Positions 33,532 through 41,761 of a stretch of DNA of 56,978 nt are shown here, in pieces. The stretch's first letter is position 1; every line of letters starts with the position of its first letter. Source of the stretch: DASUKL01 sp036278755. GTDB taxonomy: Bacteria; Chloroflexota; Limnocylindria; Limnocylindrales; CSP1-4. The translations under genes and the position numbers were made by a program. The DNA is taken from positions 1 to 56,978 of the forward strand of contig DASUKL010000010.1 in assembly GCA_036278755.1 (NCBI GenBank). The letters run 5' to 3'. Under the pieces are notes generated by a model. The model was given only the letters and a program-made list of their open reading frames with translations, had not been told where the DNA came from and made no database searches.

Positions 33532-34307
33532 TGGGCGAGGCCACCGCTGCGGCGGCCGGCCAGCTCGCCGCGGCCGCCGGGCCGGCTCCCCGCTACCGCC
33601 GCATCCTGCTCAAGATCTCCGGGGAGGCGCTCCTGGGCGACCGGGCCTACGGCGTGGACCCGGCCTTCTGCAGCTTCATCGCGGCCGAGATCCGGGGCGT
33701 CCGGGCCCTTGGCGTCGAGGTCGCCGTGGTCGTCGGCGGAGGCAACATCTTCCGCGGCCTGGCCGCCGCGGCGAGGGGCATGGACCGAGCCACGGCCGAC
33801 TACGTCGGCATGCTGGCCACGGTCATGAACGGGCTGACCCTCCAGGACGCCATCGAGAAGGCCGGCCTGCCCACGCGAGTCATGTCGGCCATCGCCATGA
33901 ACGAGGTGGCCGAGCCCTACATCCGCCGCCGGGCTGAGCGCCACCTCGAGAAAGGCCGGGTCGTCATCTTCGCCGCGGGCACGGGCAACCCCTACTTCAC
34001 GACCGACACGGCGGCCGCCCTGCGGGCCGTCGAGATCGCGGCCGAGGTCGTCCTCAAGGCCACCAAGGTCGACGGCGTCTATGACGCTGACCCGCTGACC
34101 AACCCCGGCGCCCGGCGCCACGAGCACCTCACCTACGCCGCCGTCCTCAGCGACCGCCTCCAGGTGCTGGACGCGACGGCCGTCTCACTGTGCATGGAGA
34201 ACGACGTGCCGATCGTCGTCTTCGACCTGCACCAGCCCGACAACATCCGTCGGGTCGTGCTGGGCGAGGCCGTCGGCACCCGCATCGACGGAGGCGACCT
34301 CCCATGA
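33531..34307 (+). CDS. pyrH: Uridylate kinase
   Basis: UMP kinase of the amino-acid-kinase fold, 258 residues: RRILLKISGEALLGD, VVVGGGNIFRG, MLATVMNGL, and FAAGTGNPYFTTDTAAALRA. About 20 Ala-rich residues precede the domain. It is coupled to tsf by TGATG and to frr by ATGA. The rpsB-tsf-pyrH-frr order is canonical. Confidence 0.95.
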   Translation: MGEATAAAAGQLAAAAGPAPRYRRILLKISGEALLGDRAYGVDPAFCSFIAAEIRGVRALGVEVAVVVGGGNIFRGLAAAARGMDRATADYVGMLATVMNGLTLQDAIEKAGLPTRVMSAIAMNEVAEPYIRRRAERHLEKGRVVIFAAGTGNPYFTTDTAAALRAVEIAAEVVLKATKVDGVYDADPLTNPGARRHEHLTYAAVLSDRLQVLDATAVSLCMENDVPIVVFDLHQPDNIRRVVLGEAVGTRIDGGDLP

Positions 34308-34861
34308 CCAGTCCTGCCGGACCCGAACTCGACGCCCGCATGGGCCGCGCCCTCGAGGCTATGGAACGCGACTTCCAGGGCATCCGCACCGGGCGGGCCT
34401 CGACGGCCATCGTCGAACGCCTGCCGGTCGAGTATTACGGCACGCCGACGCCGCTGAACCAGCTGGCCGGGCTGAGCGTGCCCGAGCCCCATCAGGTCGT
34501 CATCCAACCCTGGGACCGCTCGGTCCTGGGAGCCATCGAGAAGGCCATCCAAAAGAGCGACCTGGGCCTCGTGCCGAACGTCGACGGCAACGTCGTGCGG
34601 CTCAACATCCCGCCCCTCACCGAGGAGCGCCGTAAGGAGCTGGTGCGCAGCGTCCACAAGCGGGTCGAGGAGGCCCGGGTGGAGATCCGCAACCAGCGCC
34701 GCGAAGCGGCTGACGAGGTCCGCCGCCAGGAGAAGGACGGCGAGCTGGGCTCCGACGAGGCCCGCCGGGCGCTGGAGGCCGTGCAGCACCACACCGACCA
34801 CTGGATCGAGGAGATCGAGCGCCTGGGCAAGCTCAAGGAGCAGGAGGTCCTGGAGGTCTAG
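34304..34861 (+). CDS. frr: Ribosome recycling factor
   Basis: Splits post-termination ribosomes with EF-G. The 185-residue protein has RTGRASTAIVERLPVEYYG, IQPWDRSVLGAIEKAI, NVDGNVVRLNIPPLTEERR and a C-terminal long helix. ATG 34304 overlaps the pyrH stop, and the stop TAG shares its G with the uppS GTG. Confidence 0.96.
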   Translation: MTSPAGPELDARMGRALEAMERDFQGIRTGRASTAIVERLPVEYYGTPTPLNQLAGLSVPEPHQVVIQPWDRSVLGAIEKAIQKSDLGLVPNVDGNVVRLNIPPLTEERRKELVRSVHKRVEEARVEIRNQRREAADEVRRQEKDGELGSDEARRALEAVQHHTDHWIEEIERLGKLKEQEVLEV

Positions 34862-35562
34862 TGCCGCCCGACGGCGAGGAGCTCCTGCCGCGCCATGTGG
34901 CCATCATCATGGACGGCAACCGGCGCTGGGCCCGGGCTCGGGGCCTCTCCGAGGCGGAGGGCCATGCCGCCGGCGTGGAGGCCATCCGGCCCATCGTCCG
35001 TCACGCCCTGGAGCGCGGCGTGGGCGTCCTCTCGTTGTACGCCTTCAGCCGCGAGAACTGGGCTCGCTCGCCGATCGAGGTCGATACCCTCCTGGGCCTG
35101 CTGGGGGCGGCCGTCCGCGACGAGACGCCGGAGCTCGCTGCCCAGGGCGTCCGGGTCCTGCTCCTGGGCCGCCTCGACGAGCTGCCCCAGGAGACCCGGA
35201 CCGAGATCGCCGAATCGCTGGACCTCACCGCCGCCGGACGGCGCATGACCCTCGGCGTGGCCTTCAACTATTCGGGTCGCTCCGAGCTCGTCGACGCCGC
35301 CCGCCGCTGCCTGGCCGACGGCCTGGCCCCCGAGGCCATCGACGAGGAGACCATCGCCGGCCGCCTCTACACCGCTGGCCTGCCCGACCCCGACCTCCTC
35401 ATCCGCACCGGTGGCGACCAGCGCATCAGCAACTTCCTCATCTGGCAGGCGGCCTACGCCGAGCTGCACTTCTCGGACCGGCTGTGGCCCGATTTCGACG
35501 CCCCGGCCTTCGATGAGGCCCTGGCCGACTATGCTCGCCGCTCCCGCCGCTTCGGACGCTGA
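34861..35562 (+). CDS. uppS: Isoprenyl transferase (undecaprenyl diphosphate synthase)
   Basis: Cis-prenyltransferase that makes the lipid carrier for cell-wall glycans. It has 233 residues with IIMDGNRRWA (catalytic D18), LYAFSRENW, FNYSGRSELVDA and LIRTGGDQRISNFLIWQ. The start is GTG 34861. The product chain length cannot be deduced. Confidence 0.94.
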   Translation: MPPDGEELLPRHVAIIMDGNRRWARARGLSEAEGHAAGVEAIRPIVRHALERGVGVLSLYAFSRENWARSPIEVDTLLGLLGAAVRDETPELAAQGVRVLLLGRLDELPQETRTEIAESLDLTAAGRRMTLGVAFNYSGRSELVDAARRCLADGLAPEAIDEETIAGRLYTAGLPDPDLLIRTGGDQRISNFLIWQAAYAELHFSDRLWPDFDAPAFDEALADYARRSRRFGR

Positions 35563-35563
35563 G

Positions 35564-36403
35564 GTGCTCCGCGAGCGCATCTCCGTGGCGCTCGTGGCCA
35601 TCCCCGCCCTGGTCGTCGTCCTGCTGCTGGGCCAGCCCTGGCTGGGCCTCCTCATCCTGGCCATCTGCGGGTTGGCCGCCTTCGAGACGTTCGAGCTGCT
35701 GCGCCAGGCCGGCTACGCCAGCCAGCCCACGATCGGCACGGCCATCTGCCTTCTGGCCGTGGCCGCGGCCTGGGTCTTCGCCGACCGCGAGGGCGAGTCG
35801 GCCACGATCATCGCCGTGGGCATCATCGCCGCGGCCGTGGCCGGCTTCAGCCGGCCCGATCCGTTCGCCGGCTTCCAGAGCTGGCTGGCCACCGCCTTCG
35901 GAGCCCTCTACGTGGCCCTCCTGGGCTTCCTCCTCCTGCTCGTCGAGAACGGCCGCGCGCTGCCCGCCGGGGCGCCCCTGGCCGGCTGGCTCGACGGCGG
36001 CCGGGCCTGGCTCTTGATCGCCGTGGTCGGTGTATGGGCCTACGACAGCGGGGCCTACGGCGCCGGGCGGACCTGGGGCAAGCACGGCTTCGCCAGCCAC
36101 ATCTCGCCCAGCAAGACGATGGAGGGGGTGGCCGGAGGCCTGGTGGCCGCGACCGTGGCCTCGGTCATCACCCTCTGGGCCGCCGGCCAGCCGCTCCTGG
36201 GGGCCATCGTCCTGGGCCCGCTCGTCGGCCTGGCGGCCCAGGCTGGCGACCTGGCCGAGTCGATGCTGAAGCGGGCGGCCAGCGTGAAGGACTCGTCCGA
36301 CCTCATCCCCGGCCATGGGGGCATGCTCGATCGGGTCGACTCGTTGCTGTTCGCCGGACCGGCCGTCTACTTCTACCTGCTGGTCCTCGGCGCGGTCCGA
36401 TGA
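35564..36403 (+). CDS. cdsA: Phosphatidate cytidylyltransferase
   Basis: Makes CDP-diacylglycerol, the precursor of anionic phospholipids. The 279-residue membrane protein has about seven hydrophobic segments and the complete CDS signature SMLKRAASVKDSSD followed by LIPGHGGMLDRVD. GTG 35564, one base after the uppS stop, is preferred; ATG 35531 in the same frame would overlap uppS by 32 bases. The stop overlaps dxr (ATGA). Confidence 0.93.
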   Translation: MLRERISVALVAIPALVVVLLLGQPWLGLLILAICGLAAFETFELLRQAGYASQPTIGTAICLLAVAAAWVFADREGESATIIAVGIIAAAVAGFSRPDPFAGFQSWLATAFGALYVALLGFLLLLVENGRALPAGAPLAGWLDGGRAWLLIAVVGVWAYDSGAYGAGRTWGKHGFASHISPSKTMEGVAGGLVAATVASVITLWAAGQPLLGAIVLGPLVGLAAQAGDLAESMLKRAASVKDSSDLIPGHGGMLDRVDSLLFAGPAVYFYLLVLGAVR

Positions 36404-37602
36404 CCGGGCCCTGGGCGGCCGGCGGGGCGGAGGGGCGGACAGGGGTCGCCGTCCTCGGCTCCAGCGGCTCCATCGGCCGCCAGACGCTCGACGTCCTGGA
36501 ACGGCTGGCCGACCGCTTCGCCGTGGTGGCCCTGGCCACAGGCCATGACGCGGCCGGCCTGGCGGCCCAGGCCGAACGGTTCCGGCCGGCGGCGACCAGC
36601 CTCACCGCCCGGGACGGGGAGGAAGCCCTGGTCGAGCTGGCCACCCGCGCGGATGTGGACCTCGTCGTGGTGGCCACCTCCGGCCTCGTCAGCCTGCGGC
36701 CGGTCCTGGCCGCCCTCGAGGCGGGCAAGGTCGTGGCCACGGCCAACAAGGAGACCCTCGTCGCCGGCGGCCATCTGGTCATGCCCCGCGCCGTGGCCCT
36801 GGCCCGAGCCGTGGCCGTCGATCCCGGGCGCGGCCCGGACCACCCCCTGGCCCGGCCCCTGGGCTGGTTGCGGCCCATCGACTCCGAGCACTCGGCCATC
36901 TGGCAGTGCCTCGCCGGCGAGTCCCGGGCGAGCATCGACCGCTTCGTGCTGACCGCCTCCGGAGGGCCCTTCCGCAGCGCCCCGGCCGACCTGACGGAGG
37001 TCACCCCCGCGGAGGCCTTGGCCCACCCCACCTGGCGCATGGGACCGAAGGTGACCGTCGATTCGGCTACCTTGATGAACAAAGGTCTGGAGGTCATCGA
37101 GGCCCACTGGCTGTACGATGCGGCCTACGAGCGGATCGACGTGGTCATCCATCCACAGAGCGTCGTCCACTCGGCCGTCGTCTTCCGCGACGGCTCACTG
37201 AAGGCCCAGTTGGGCCCCCCTGACATGCACCTCCCCATCCAGTACGCCTTGACCTACCCCGACCGCGCCGCCTCTCCCGGCTCCGGCTTCGACCTCGCCG
37301 GACTGAGCCGGCTCGACTTCGGCGCGCCCGACACGGAGCGCTTCCCGGCCCTCCGCATCGCCCGCGAGGCCGGTGAGCAGGGGCCCTGGGCCAGTGCCGC
37401 CCTCATCTGCGCCGACGAAGTGGCGGTCAGCCGCTTCCTGGAGGGCCGCCTCTCGTTCCCCGGCATCCCCAGGCTCGTCGAGGCCGCCGTGGACCGCTTC
37501 GGGCGGAGCGGCGAGGGATCACCCGACGCGGCCGCGCTGGTCGCCCTGGAGGCCGAGGTGCGGGCCTTCGGCTCGGCCTGGGTGGGGGAGGGGAGCCGAT
37601 GA
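36400..37602 (+). CDS. dxr: 1-deoxy-D-xylulose-5-phosphate reductoisomerase
   Basis: Second step of the MEP isoprenoid pathway. It has 400 residues: the NADPH loop VLGSSGSIGRQTLDV near residue 18, ATANKETLVAGG, PIDSEHSAIWQCL (metal-site region), TASGGPFR and TVDSATLMNKGLEVIEAHWL. ATG 36400 overlaps the cdsA stop, and the stop overlaps rseP. ispG of the same pathway is two genes downstream. Confidence 0.95.
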   Translation: MTGPWAAGGAEGRTGVAVLGSSGSIGRQTLDVLERLADRFAVVALATGHDAAGLAAQAERFRPAATSLTARDGEEALVELATRADVDLVVVATSGLVSLRPVLAALEAGKVVATANKETLVAGGHLVMPRAVALARAVAVDPGRGPDHPLARPLGWLRPIDSEHSAIWQCLAGESRASIDRFVLTASGGPFRSAPADLTEVTPAEALAHPTWRMGPKVTVDSATLMNKGLEVIEAHWLYDAAYERIDVVIHPQSVVHSAVVFRDGSLKAQLGPPDMHLPIQYALTYPDRAASPGSGFDLAGLSRLDFGAPDTERFPALRIAREAGEQGPWASAALICADEVAVSRFLEGRLSFPGIPRLVEAAVDRFGRSGEGSPDAAALVALEAEVRAFGSAWVGEGSR

Positions 37603-38714
37603 TCGACCTTCTCAACGGCCTCCTCAACGTGGCCATCGTCCTCATCATCCTGGTGGCCCTCGTGGTCGTCCACGAGTTCGGCCACTTCATCGTGGCCCGC
37701 CGGGCCGGCGTCCTGGTCCACGAGTTCGGCATCGGCTTCCCGCCGCGGGCCCTGACCATGCATCAGGGCCCCGAGACGGCCTACACCCTCAACTGGCTGC
37801 CCCTGGGCGGCTTCGTCCGGCTCGAGGGCGAGGACGGCGGCTCGGACGATCCGCGCAGCTTCGGCCGCCAGCCGCTGCGCCGCCAGACGATCATCCTCCT
37901 GGCCGGGGTGGCCATGAACGTCGTCTGCGCCTGGGTCATCTTCACCTTCGTGGCCGGCCTGGCCGACCCCAGCACGACGATCCCCCTGAACTACGTCTTC
38001 CCCGGCTCGCCCGCGGCGGAGGCCGGCCTCATCGGCGCCTCGGACACGGCCACCGGGCCGGCGGTCCGCCCGGCCGACACGATCATCGGCTTCGACGGCC
38101 GCCTCTTCCCCTACTTCGACGCCAACGAGCAGGACCCCCTGGCCTATCCCAGCACCCGCGTCGGGCAGCGCATCGTGGTCGACGTCGAGCATCCCGACGG
38201 GAGCGTGGCCCACGTGCCCATCCAGCTCCGTGACGCGGCCCAGGTCGCGGACGGCCTGCCGGCCCTCGGGGTGGCCGCCGTGACCCGGGGCATCGGTCAG
38301 GACATCACTCGTGACCCGCTCGATGCCGTGGCCGTCGGGACCCGCCGCACGTGGAGCGCGGCGACGCTCGTCCTGGGTGCCCTGGCCGACCTCGTCTCGC
38401 ACCTCGACCAGCCGCCCGAGGTGGCCGGGCCTATCGGCATCGTGACCACCGTGGGCACCGTCCGCAGCGAGGCCCCGCCGATCTTCCTCGTCTATCTCAT
38501 CGGCCTCCTCTCGGCCAACCTGGCCGTGGTCAACGTGCTGCCCTTCCCGCCCCTCGATGGGGGGCGGATGGTCGTGGGCTGGTTCAAGGCCGCCCTGGGC
38601 GGACGCGTCAGCGCCCATGCCGAGCAGGCCACCTACCTCGTCGGCTTCGTGCTCCTCTTCGCCTTCATCCTCTACGTCAGCTTCTTCGATCTCCAGCGCC
38701 TGGGCGGGGGCTGA
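37599..38714 (+). CDS. rseP: Site-2 protease family metalloprotease RseP
   Basis: Intramembrane zinc protease, 371 residues. HEFGH (25-29) is in the first transmembrane helix. A PDZ-like region runs about 125-225, and the second metal motif NVLPFPPLDGGR has Asp320. Its substrates are unknown here; membrane-bound anti-sigma factors are typical. It sits in the dxr-rseP-ispG cluster with overlapping codons at both ends. Confidence 0.93.
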   Translation: MIDLLNGLLNVAIVLIILVALVVVHEFGHFIVARRAGVLVHEFGIGFPPRALTMHQGPETAYTLNWLPLGGFVRLEGEDGGSDDPRSFGRQPLRRQTIILLAGVAMNVVCAWVIFTFVAGLADPSTTIPLNYVFPGSPAAEAGLIGASDTATGPAVRPADTIIGFDGRLFPYFDANEQDPLAYPSTRVGQRIVVDVEHPDGSVAHVPIQLRDAAQVADGLPALGVAAVTRGIGQDITRDPLDAVAVGTRRTWSAATLVLGALADLVSHLDQPPEVAGPIGIVTTVGTVRSEAPPIFLVYLIGLLSANLAVVNVLPFPPLDGGRMVVGWFKAALGGRVSAHAEQATYLVGFVLLFAFILYVSFFDLQRLGGG

Positions 38715-40015
38715 TGAGCGCGGGCCAGGCGATCCCGCGCCGGCGGACCGTCAGCGTCGACGTGGGCGGGGTCCTCGTCGGCTCGGAGCACCCCATCGTC
38801 GTCCAGTCGATGACCAACACCGACACGGCCGACCCGGACGCCACGGCCCTTCAGGTGGCGGCCCTGGCCCATGCCGGATCGGAGCTGGTGCGGGTCACGG
38901 TCAACACCGGCGCCGCCGCGGCGGCCGTGCCGGAGCTCGTCCGCAAGGTCCGCGGCCTGGGCATCGGGGTGCCCATCGTGGGCGACTTCCATTACAACGG
39001 CCACCAGCTGCTGGTCGGATACCCGGCCATGGCCCGGGCCCTCGACAAGTACCGCATCAACCCCGGCAACGTCGGCGCCAAGCGCCACGACGAGCACTTC
39101 ATGACCATCGTCCGGGCAGCGATCGAACACGGTAAGCCGGTCCGCATCGGGGTCAACTGGGGCTCCCTCGATCAGGCCCTCCTGACCGAGCTCATGGAGG
39201 CCAACGCCCGCCTGGCCGCGCCGCGCGACGCCCGTGAGGTGATGATCGAGGCCATGCTCCAGTCCGCCCTCCGCTCGGCCGAGCTGGCCGAGGCGACCGG
39301 GCTGGGCCACGATCGGATCATCCTCAGCGCCAAGGTCAGCGGCGTCTCCGACCTCGTGGCGGTCTACCGCCAGCTGGCCGTCCGCTGCGACTACCCCCTC
39401 CACCTCGGCCTGACCGAGGCCGGCCTGGGGATGAAGGGCATCGTGGCCTCCACGGCCGGCCTGTCCATCCTCCTCGCCCAGGGCATCGGCGACACGATCC
39501 GGGTCTCGATCACGCCCCAGCCGGGCGCCGAGCGGGCCGAGGAGGTGCGCATCGCCCAGCAGGTCCTCCAGTCGCTGGGCCTCCGCTCATTCCTGCCTCA
39601 GGTCTCAGCCTGTCCGGGCTGCGGCCGCACCACGAGCACCTTCTTCCAGGAACTGGCCCAGGAGGTCCAGGGCTACCTCGGAGCCAGGATGCCCGTCTGG
39701 GCCGCCAGCTACCCCGGGGTCGAGGAGATGCGGGTGGCGGTCATGGGCTGCGTGGTCAACGGACCAGGCGAATCCAAGCACGCCGACATCGGCATCAGCC
39801 TGCCGGGGACTTTCGAGGAGCCCGTGGCGCCGGTCTTCATCGACGGCCGGCTGGAGACCACCCTCCGCGGCGAGGGGCTGGTGCAGGAGTTCGAGGCCAT
39901 CCTGGAGGCCTACGTGGTCGGGCGCTATGGCTCGTCGGGCCCCGCAGAGAGCACGCCCGCCGCATCGGCCGCGCTGGATGGCGCTACGCTGAGGGCAACC
40001 GTACCCGGAGCCTGA
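38714..40015 (+). CDS. ispG: 4-hydroxy-3-methylbut-2-enyl diphosphate synthase IspG
   Basis: Iron-sulfur enzyme of the MEP pathway, 433 residues. The TIM barrel begins HPIVVQSMTNTDT. The 4Fe-4S ligands are Cys300, Cys303 (CPGC), Cys346 and Glu353 (CVVNGPGE). The C-terminal about 25 residues are a variable tail. ATG 38714 overlaps the rseP stop (TGATG). Confidence 0.94.
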   Translation: MSAGQAIPRRRTVSVDVGGVLVGSEHPIVVQSMTNTDTADPDATALQVAALAHAGSELVRVTVNTGAAAAAVPELVRKVRGLGIGVPIVGDFHYNGHQLLVGYPAMARALDKYRINPGNVGAKRHDEHFMTIVRAAIEHGKPVRIGVNWGSLDQALLTELMEANARLAAPRDAREVMIEAMLQSALRSAELAEATGLGHDRIILSAKVSGVSDLVAVYRQLAVRCDYPLHLGLTEAGLGMKGIVASTAGLSILLAQGIGDTIRVSITPQPGAERAEEVRIAQQVLQSLGLRSFLPQVSACPGCGRTTSTFFQELAQEVQGYLGARMPVWAASYPGVEEMRVAVMGCVVNGPGESKHADIGISLPGTFEEPVAPVFIDGRLETTLRGEGLVQEFEAILEAYVVGRYGSSGPAESTPAASAALDGATLRATVPGA

Positions 40016-40018
40016 TCC

Positions 40019-40111
40019 ATGGACCCCATGCTCGTCATCCTGATCATCTGCCTCATCGTCCTCATCGTCCTGCTCGTCAAAGGCCCCCAGGCCGCCGCCG
40101 GCCAGGGCTGA
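40019..40111 (+). CDS. Small single-pass membrane peptide, 30 residues
   Basis: Begins MDPMLVILIICLIV and is almost entirely one hydrophobic helix, then VKGPQ and an Ala/Gly-rich end. CGGAG lies 8 bases before ATG 40019, and TACGCT at 39985-39990 could be a -10 box. Hydrophobic helix plus GP recalls a cut-down TatA N-terminus, but there is no amphipathic helix, so I do not assign it. It sits alone between ispG and proS. An accidental frame cannot be excluded. Confidence 0.5.
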   Translation: MDPMLVILIICLIVLIVLLVKGPQAAAGQG

Positions 40112-40132
40112 GCGGCGGGCCGCTGCGCCCGC

Positions 40133-40138
40133 TACCAT
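40133..40138 (+). promoter_or_regulatory. Candidate promoter -10 box for proS
   Basis: TACCAT about 36 bases before the proS GTG. The short leader contains AGGAGG (40165-40170), 4 bases from the start. No clear -35. Confidence 0.4.
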
Positions 40139-40174
40139 CGTCCTCCCAGCCCCGCCTCGTAGCCAGGAGGACCC

Positions 40175-41635
40175 GTGCCCGGCGACCGCTTCGTGACGTC
40201 CATCGCCCGCCAGTCGGACGACTTCCCGGGCTGGTACAACGACGTCGTCCTGAAGGCGGAGCTGGCCGACTACTCGCCGGTCCGGGGCTGCATGATCATC
40301 CGGCCCTACGGCTACGCGATCTGGGAGTCGATGCGCGACGAGCTGGACCGCCACATCAAGCGGACCGGTCACCAGAACGCCTACTTCCCCCTCTTCGTGC
40401 CCCGCAGCCTGCTCCAGAAGGAGGCCGAGCACGTCGAGGGCTTCGACCCCCAGGTCGCGTGGGTCACCCGGGCGGGCGGCAAGGACCTCGACGACTGGCT
40501 GGCCATCCGGCCCACCAGCGAGGCCATCATCGCCGACAGCGTGAAGGACTGGATCCAGTCCTATCGCGACCTGCCGCTGCTCATGAACCTCTGGAACAAC
40601 GTCGTCCGCTGGGAGCTGCGGACGCGCCTCTTCCTGCGCACGGCCGAGTTCCTGTGGCAGGAGGCCCATACCTTCCACGCTACCGAGGCCGAGGCGGCGG
40701 CCGAGGTGGAGACCGGCCTGGAGTGCTATCGGGCCGTGGCCGAGGAGTGGCTGGCCATCCCCGTCATCCGGGGCCGGAAGTCGGAAGGGGAGAAGTTCCC
40801 GGGGGCCGTCTACACCACGGCCATCGAGGCCATGATGCGCGACACGAAGGCCCTCCAGGCCGGCACCAGCCACATGCTGGGCCAGAACTTCGCCCGGGCC
40901 GCGGGCATCGAGTTCCTCGACCGTGACAACGAGCGCCGGGCGCCCTACGGCACCTCGTGGGGCTTCAGCACCCGCATGGTGGGGGCTACGATCATGGCCC
41001 ACGGCGACGACGCCGGGCTGGTCCTGCCGCCCAACGTGGCCCCCATCCAGCTGGCGGTCGTGCCCATCTTCCGCAGCGAGGACGACCGCCGGGCGGTGGC
41101 CGAGGCCATCGAGCGCCTCCGACCGGCCCTGGCCGCGGTCACCACGACCAGCGGGCCACTGCGCTTCCATGTCGACTGGCGCGAGGAGTCGCCGGGCTTC
41201 AAGTACAACCACTGGGAGCTGCGGGGCGTGCCCTACCGGCTCGAGGTCGGGCCGCGCGACGTGGCCGCTGGCCAGGGGATGCTCGTGCGGCGCACCGATC
41301 GGGCCAAGGAGCCCGTGGCCTTCGAGGCCCTGGCGGCCGACCTCCCGGGTCGTCTGGCCGACTATCAGGCGGCCCTCTTCCAGCGCGCCCTCGACTTCCG
41401 CGAGGCCAACACCCATCGGGTGGACGACTACGCCACCTTCCGCTCGACGCTCGAGGAACAAGGGGGCTTCCTGCTGGCCCACTGGTGCGGCGCGGCGGCC
41501 TGCGAGCGACAGATCAATGAGGAGACCGGGGCCACGATCCGGGTCATCCCCTTCGACGCGCCTGGGGAGGCCGGGCAGTGCCTCATCGACGGCCAGCCTT
41601 CCCGGGCCAGGGTCGTCTTCGCGCGAGCCTACTGA
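40175..41635 (+). CDS. proS: Proline--tRNA ligase, archaeal/eukaryote-type short form
   Basis: Class II synthetase charging tRNA-Pro, 486 residues. The N-terminal LADYSPVRGCMIIRPYGYAIWE and the TSEA motif belong to the eukaryote/archaeal-like group, which lacks the INS editing domain found in most bacterial ProRS. The anticodon-binding domain starts near residue 285. The C-terminal zinc-like domain holds WCGAAACE and ends in Tyr, as the group does. GTG 40175 has AGGAGG 4 bases upstream. Confidence 0.94.
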   Translation: MPGDRFVTSIARQSDDFPGWYNDVVLKAELADYSPVRGCMIIRPYGYAIWESMRDELDRHIKRTGHQNAYFPLFVPRSLLQKEAEHVEGFDPQVAWVTRAGGKDLDDWLAIRPTSEAIIADSVKDWIQSYRDLPLLMNLWNNVVRWELRTRLFLRTAEFLWQEAHTFHATEAEAAAEVETGLECYRAVAEEWLAIPVIRGRKSEGEKFPGAVYTTAIEAMMRDTKALQAGTSHMLGQNFARAAGIEFLDRDNERRAPYGTSWGFSTRMVGATIMAHGDDAGLVLPPNVAPIQLAVVPIFRSEDDRRAVAEAIERLRPALAAVTTTSGPLRFHVDWREESPGFKYNHWELRGVPYRLEVGPRDVAAGQGMLVRRTDRAKEPVAFEALAADLPGRLADYQAALFQRALDFREANTHRVDDYATFRSTLEEQGGFLLAHWCGAAACERQINEETGATIRVIPFDAPGEAGQCLIDGQPSRARVVFARAY

Positions 41636-41655
41636 GGCCGCCGCGAGGCTCCTGA

Positions 41656-41661
41656 TATACT
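41656..41661 (+). promoter_or_regulatory. Extended -10 promoter for nusA-infB operon
   Basis: TATACT with an upstream TGA (TGN) gives a roughly 95-base leader to nusA. The leader contains the hairpin plus T-rich run listed next. The -35 region is weak, as expected for extended -10 promoters. Confidence 0.6.
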
Positions 41662-41690
41662 CCTCGCCGATACGACCCGGCCGCCTCACG

Positions 41691-41717
41691 ACGTGGGTGA
41701 CCCCCACGTTTTGTTGT
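41691..41717 (+). terminator. Intrinsic terminator/attenuator in the nusA leader
   Basis: ACGTGGG (41691-41697) and CCCACGT (41703-41709) form a perfect 7-bp stem with loop TGACC, followed at once by TTTTGTTGT. It lies between the promoter-like box and the nusA ribosome binding site, so it could attenuate the nusA operon, plausibly under NusA feedback. Confidence 0.65.
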
Positions 41718-41761
41718 GACCGGGACAGAACGGCGATCACGAGCACGGAAGGAGGCGGACG

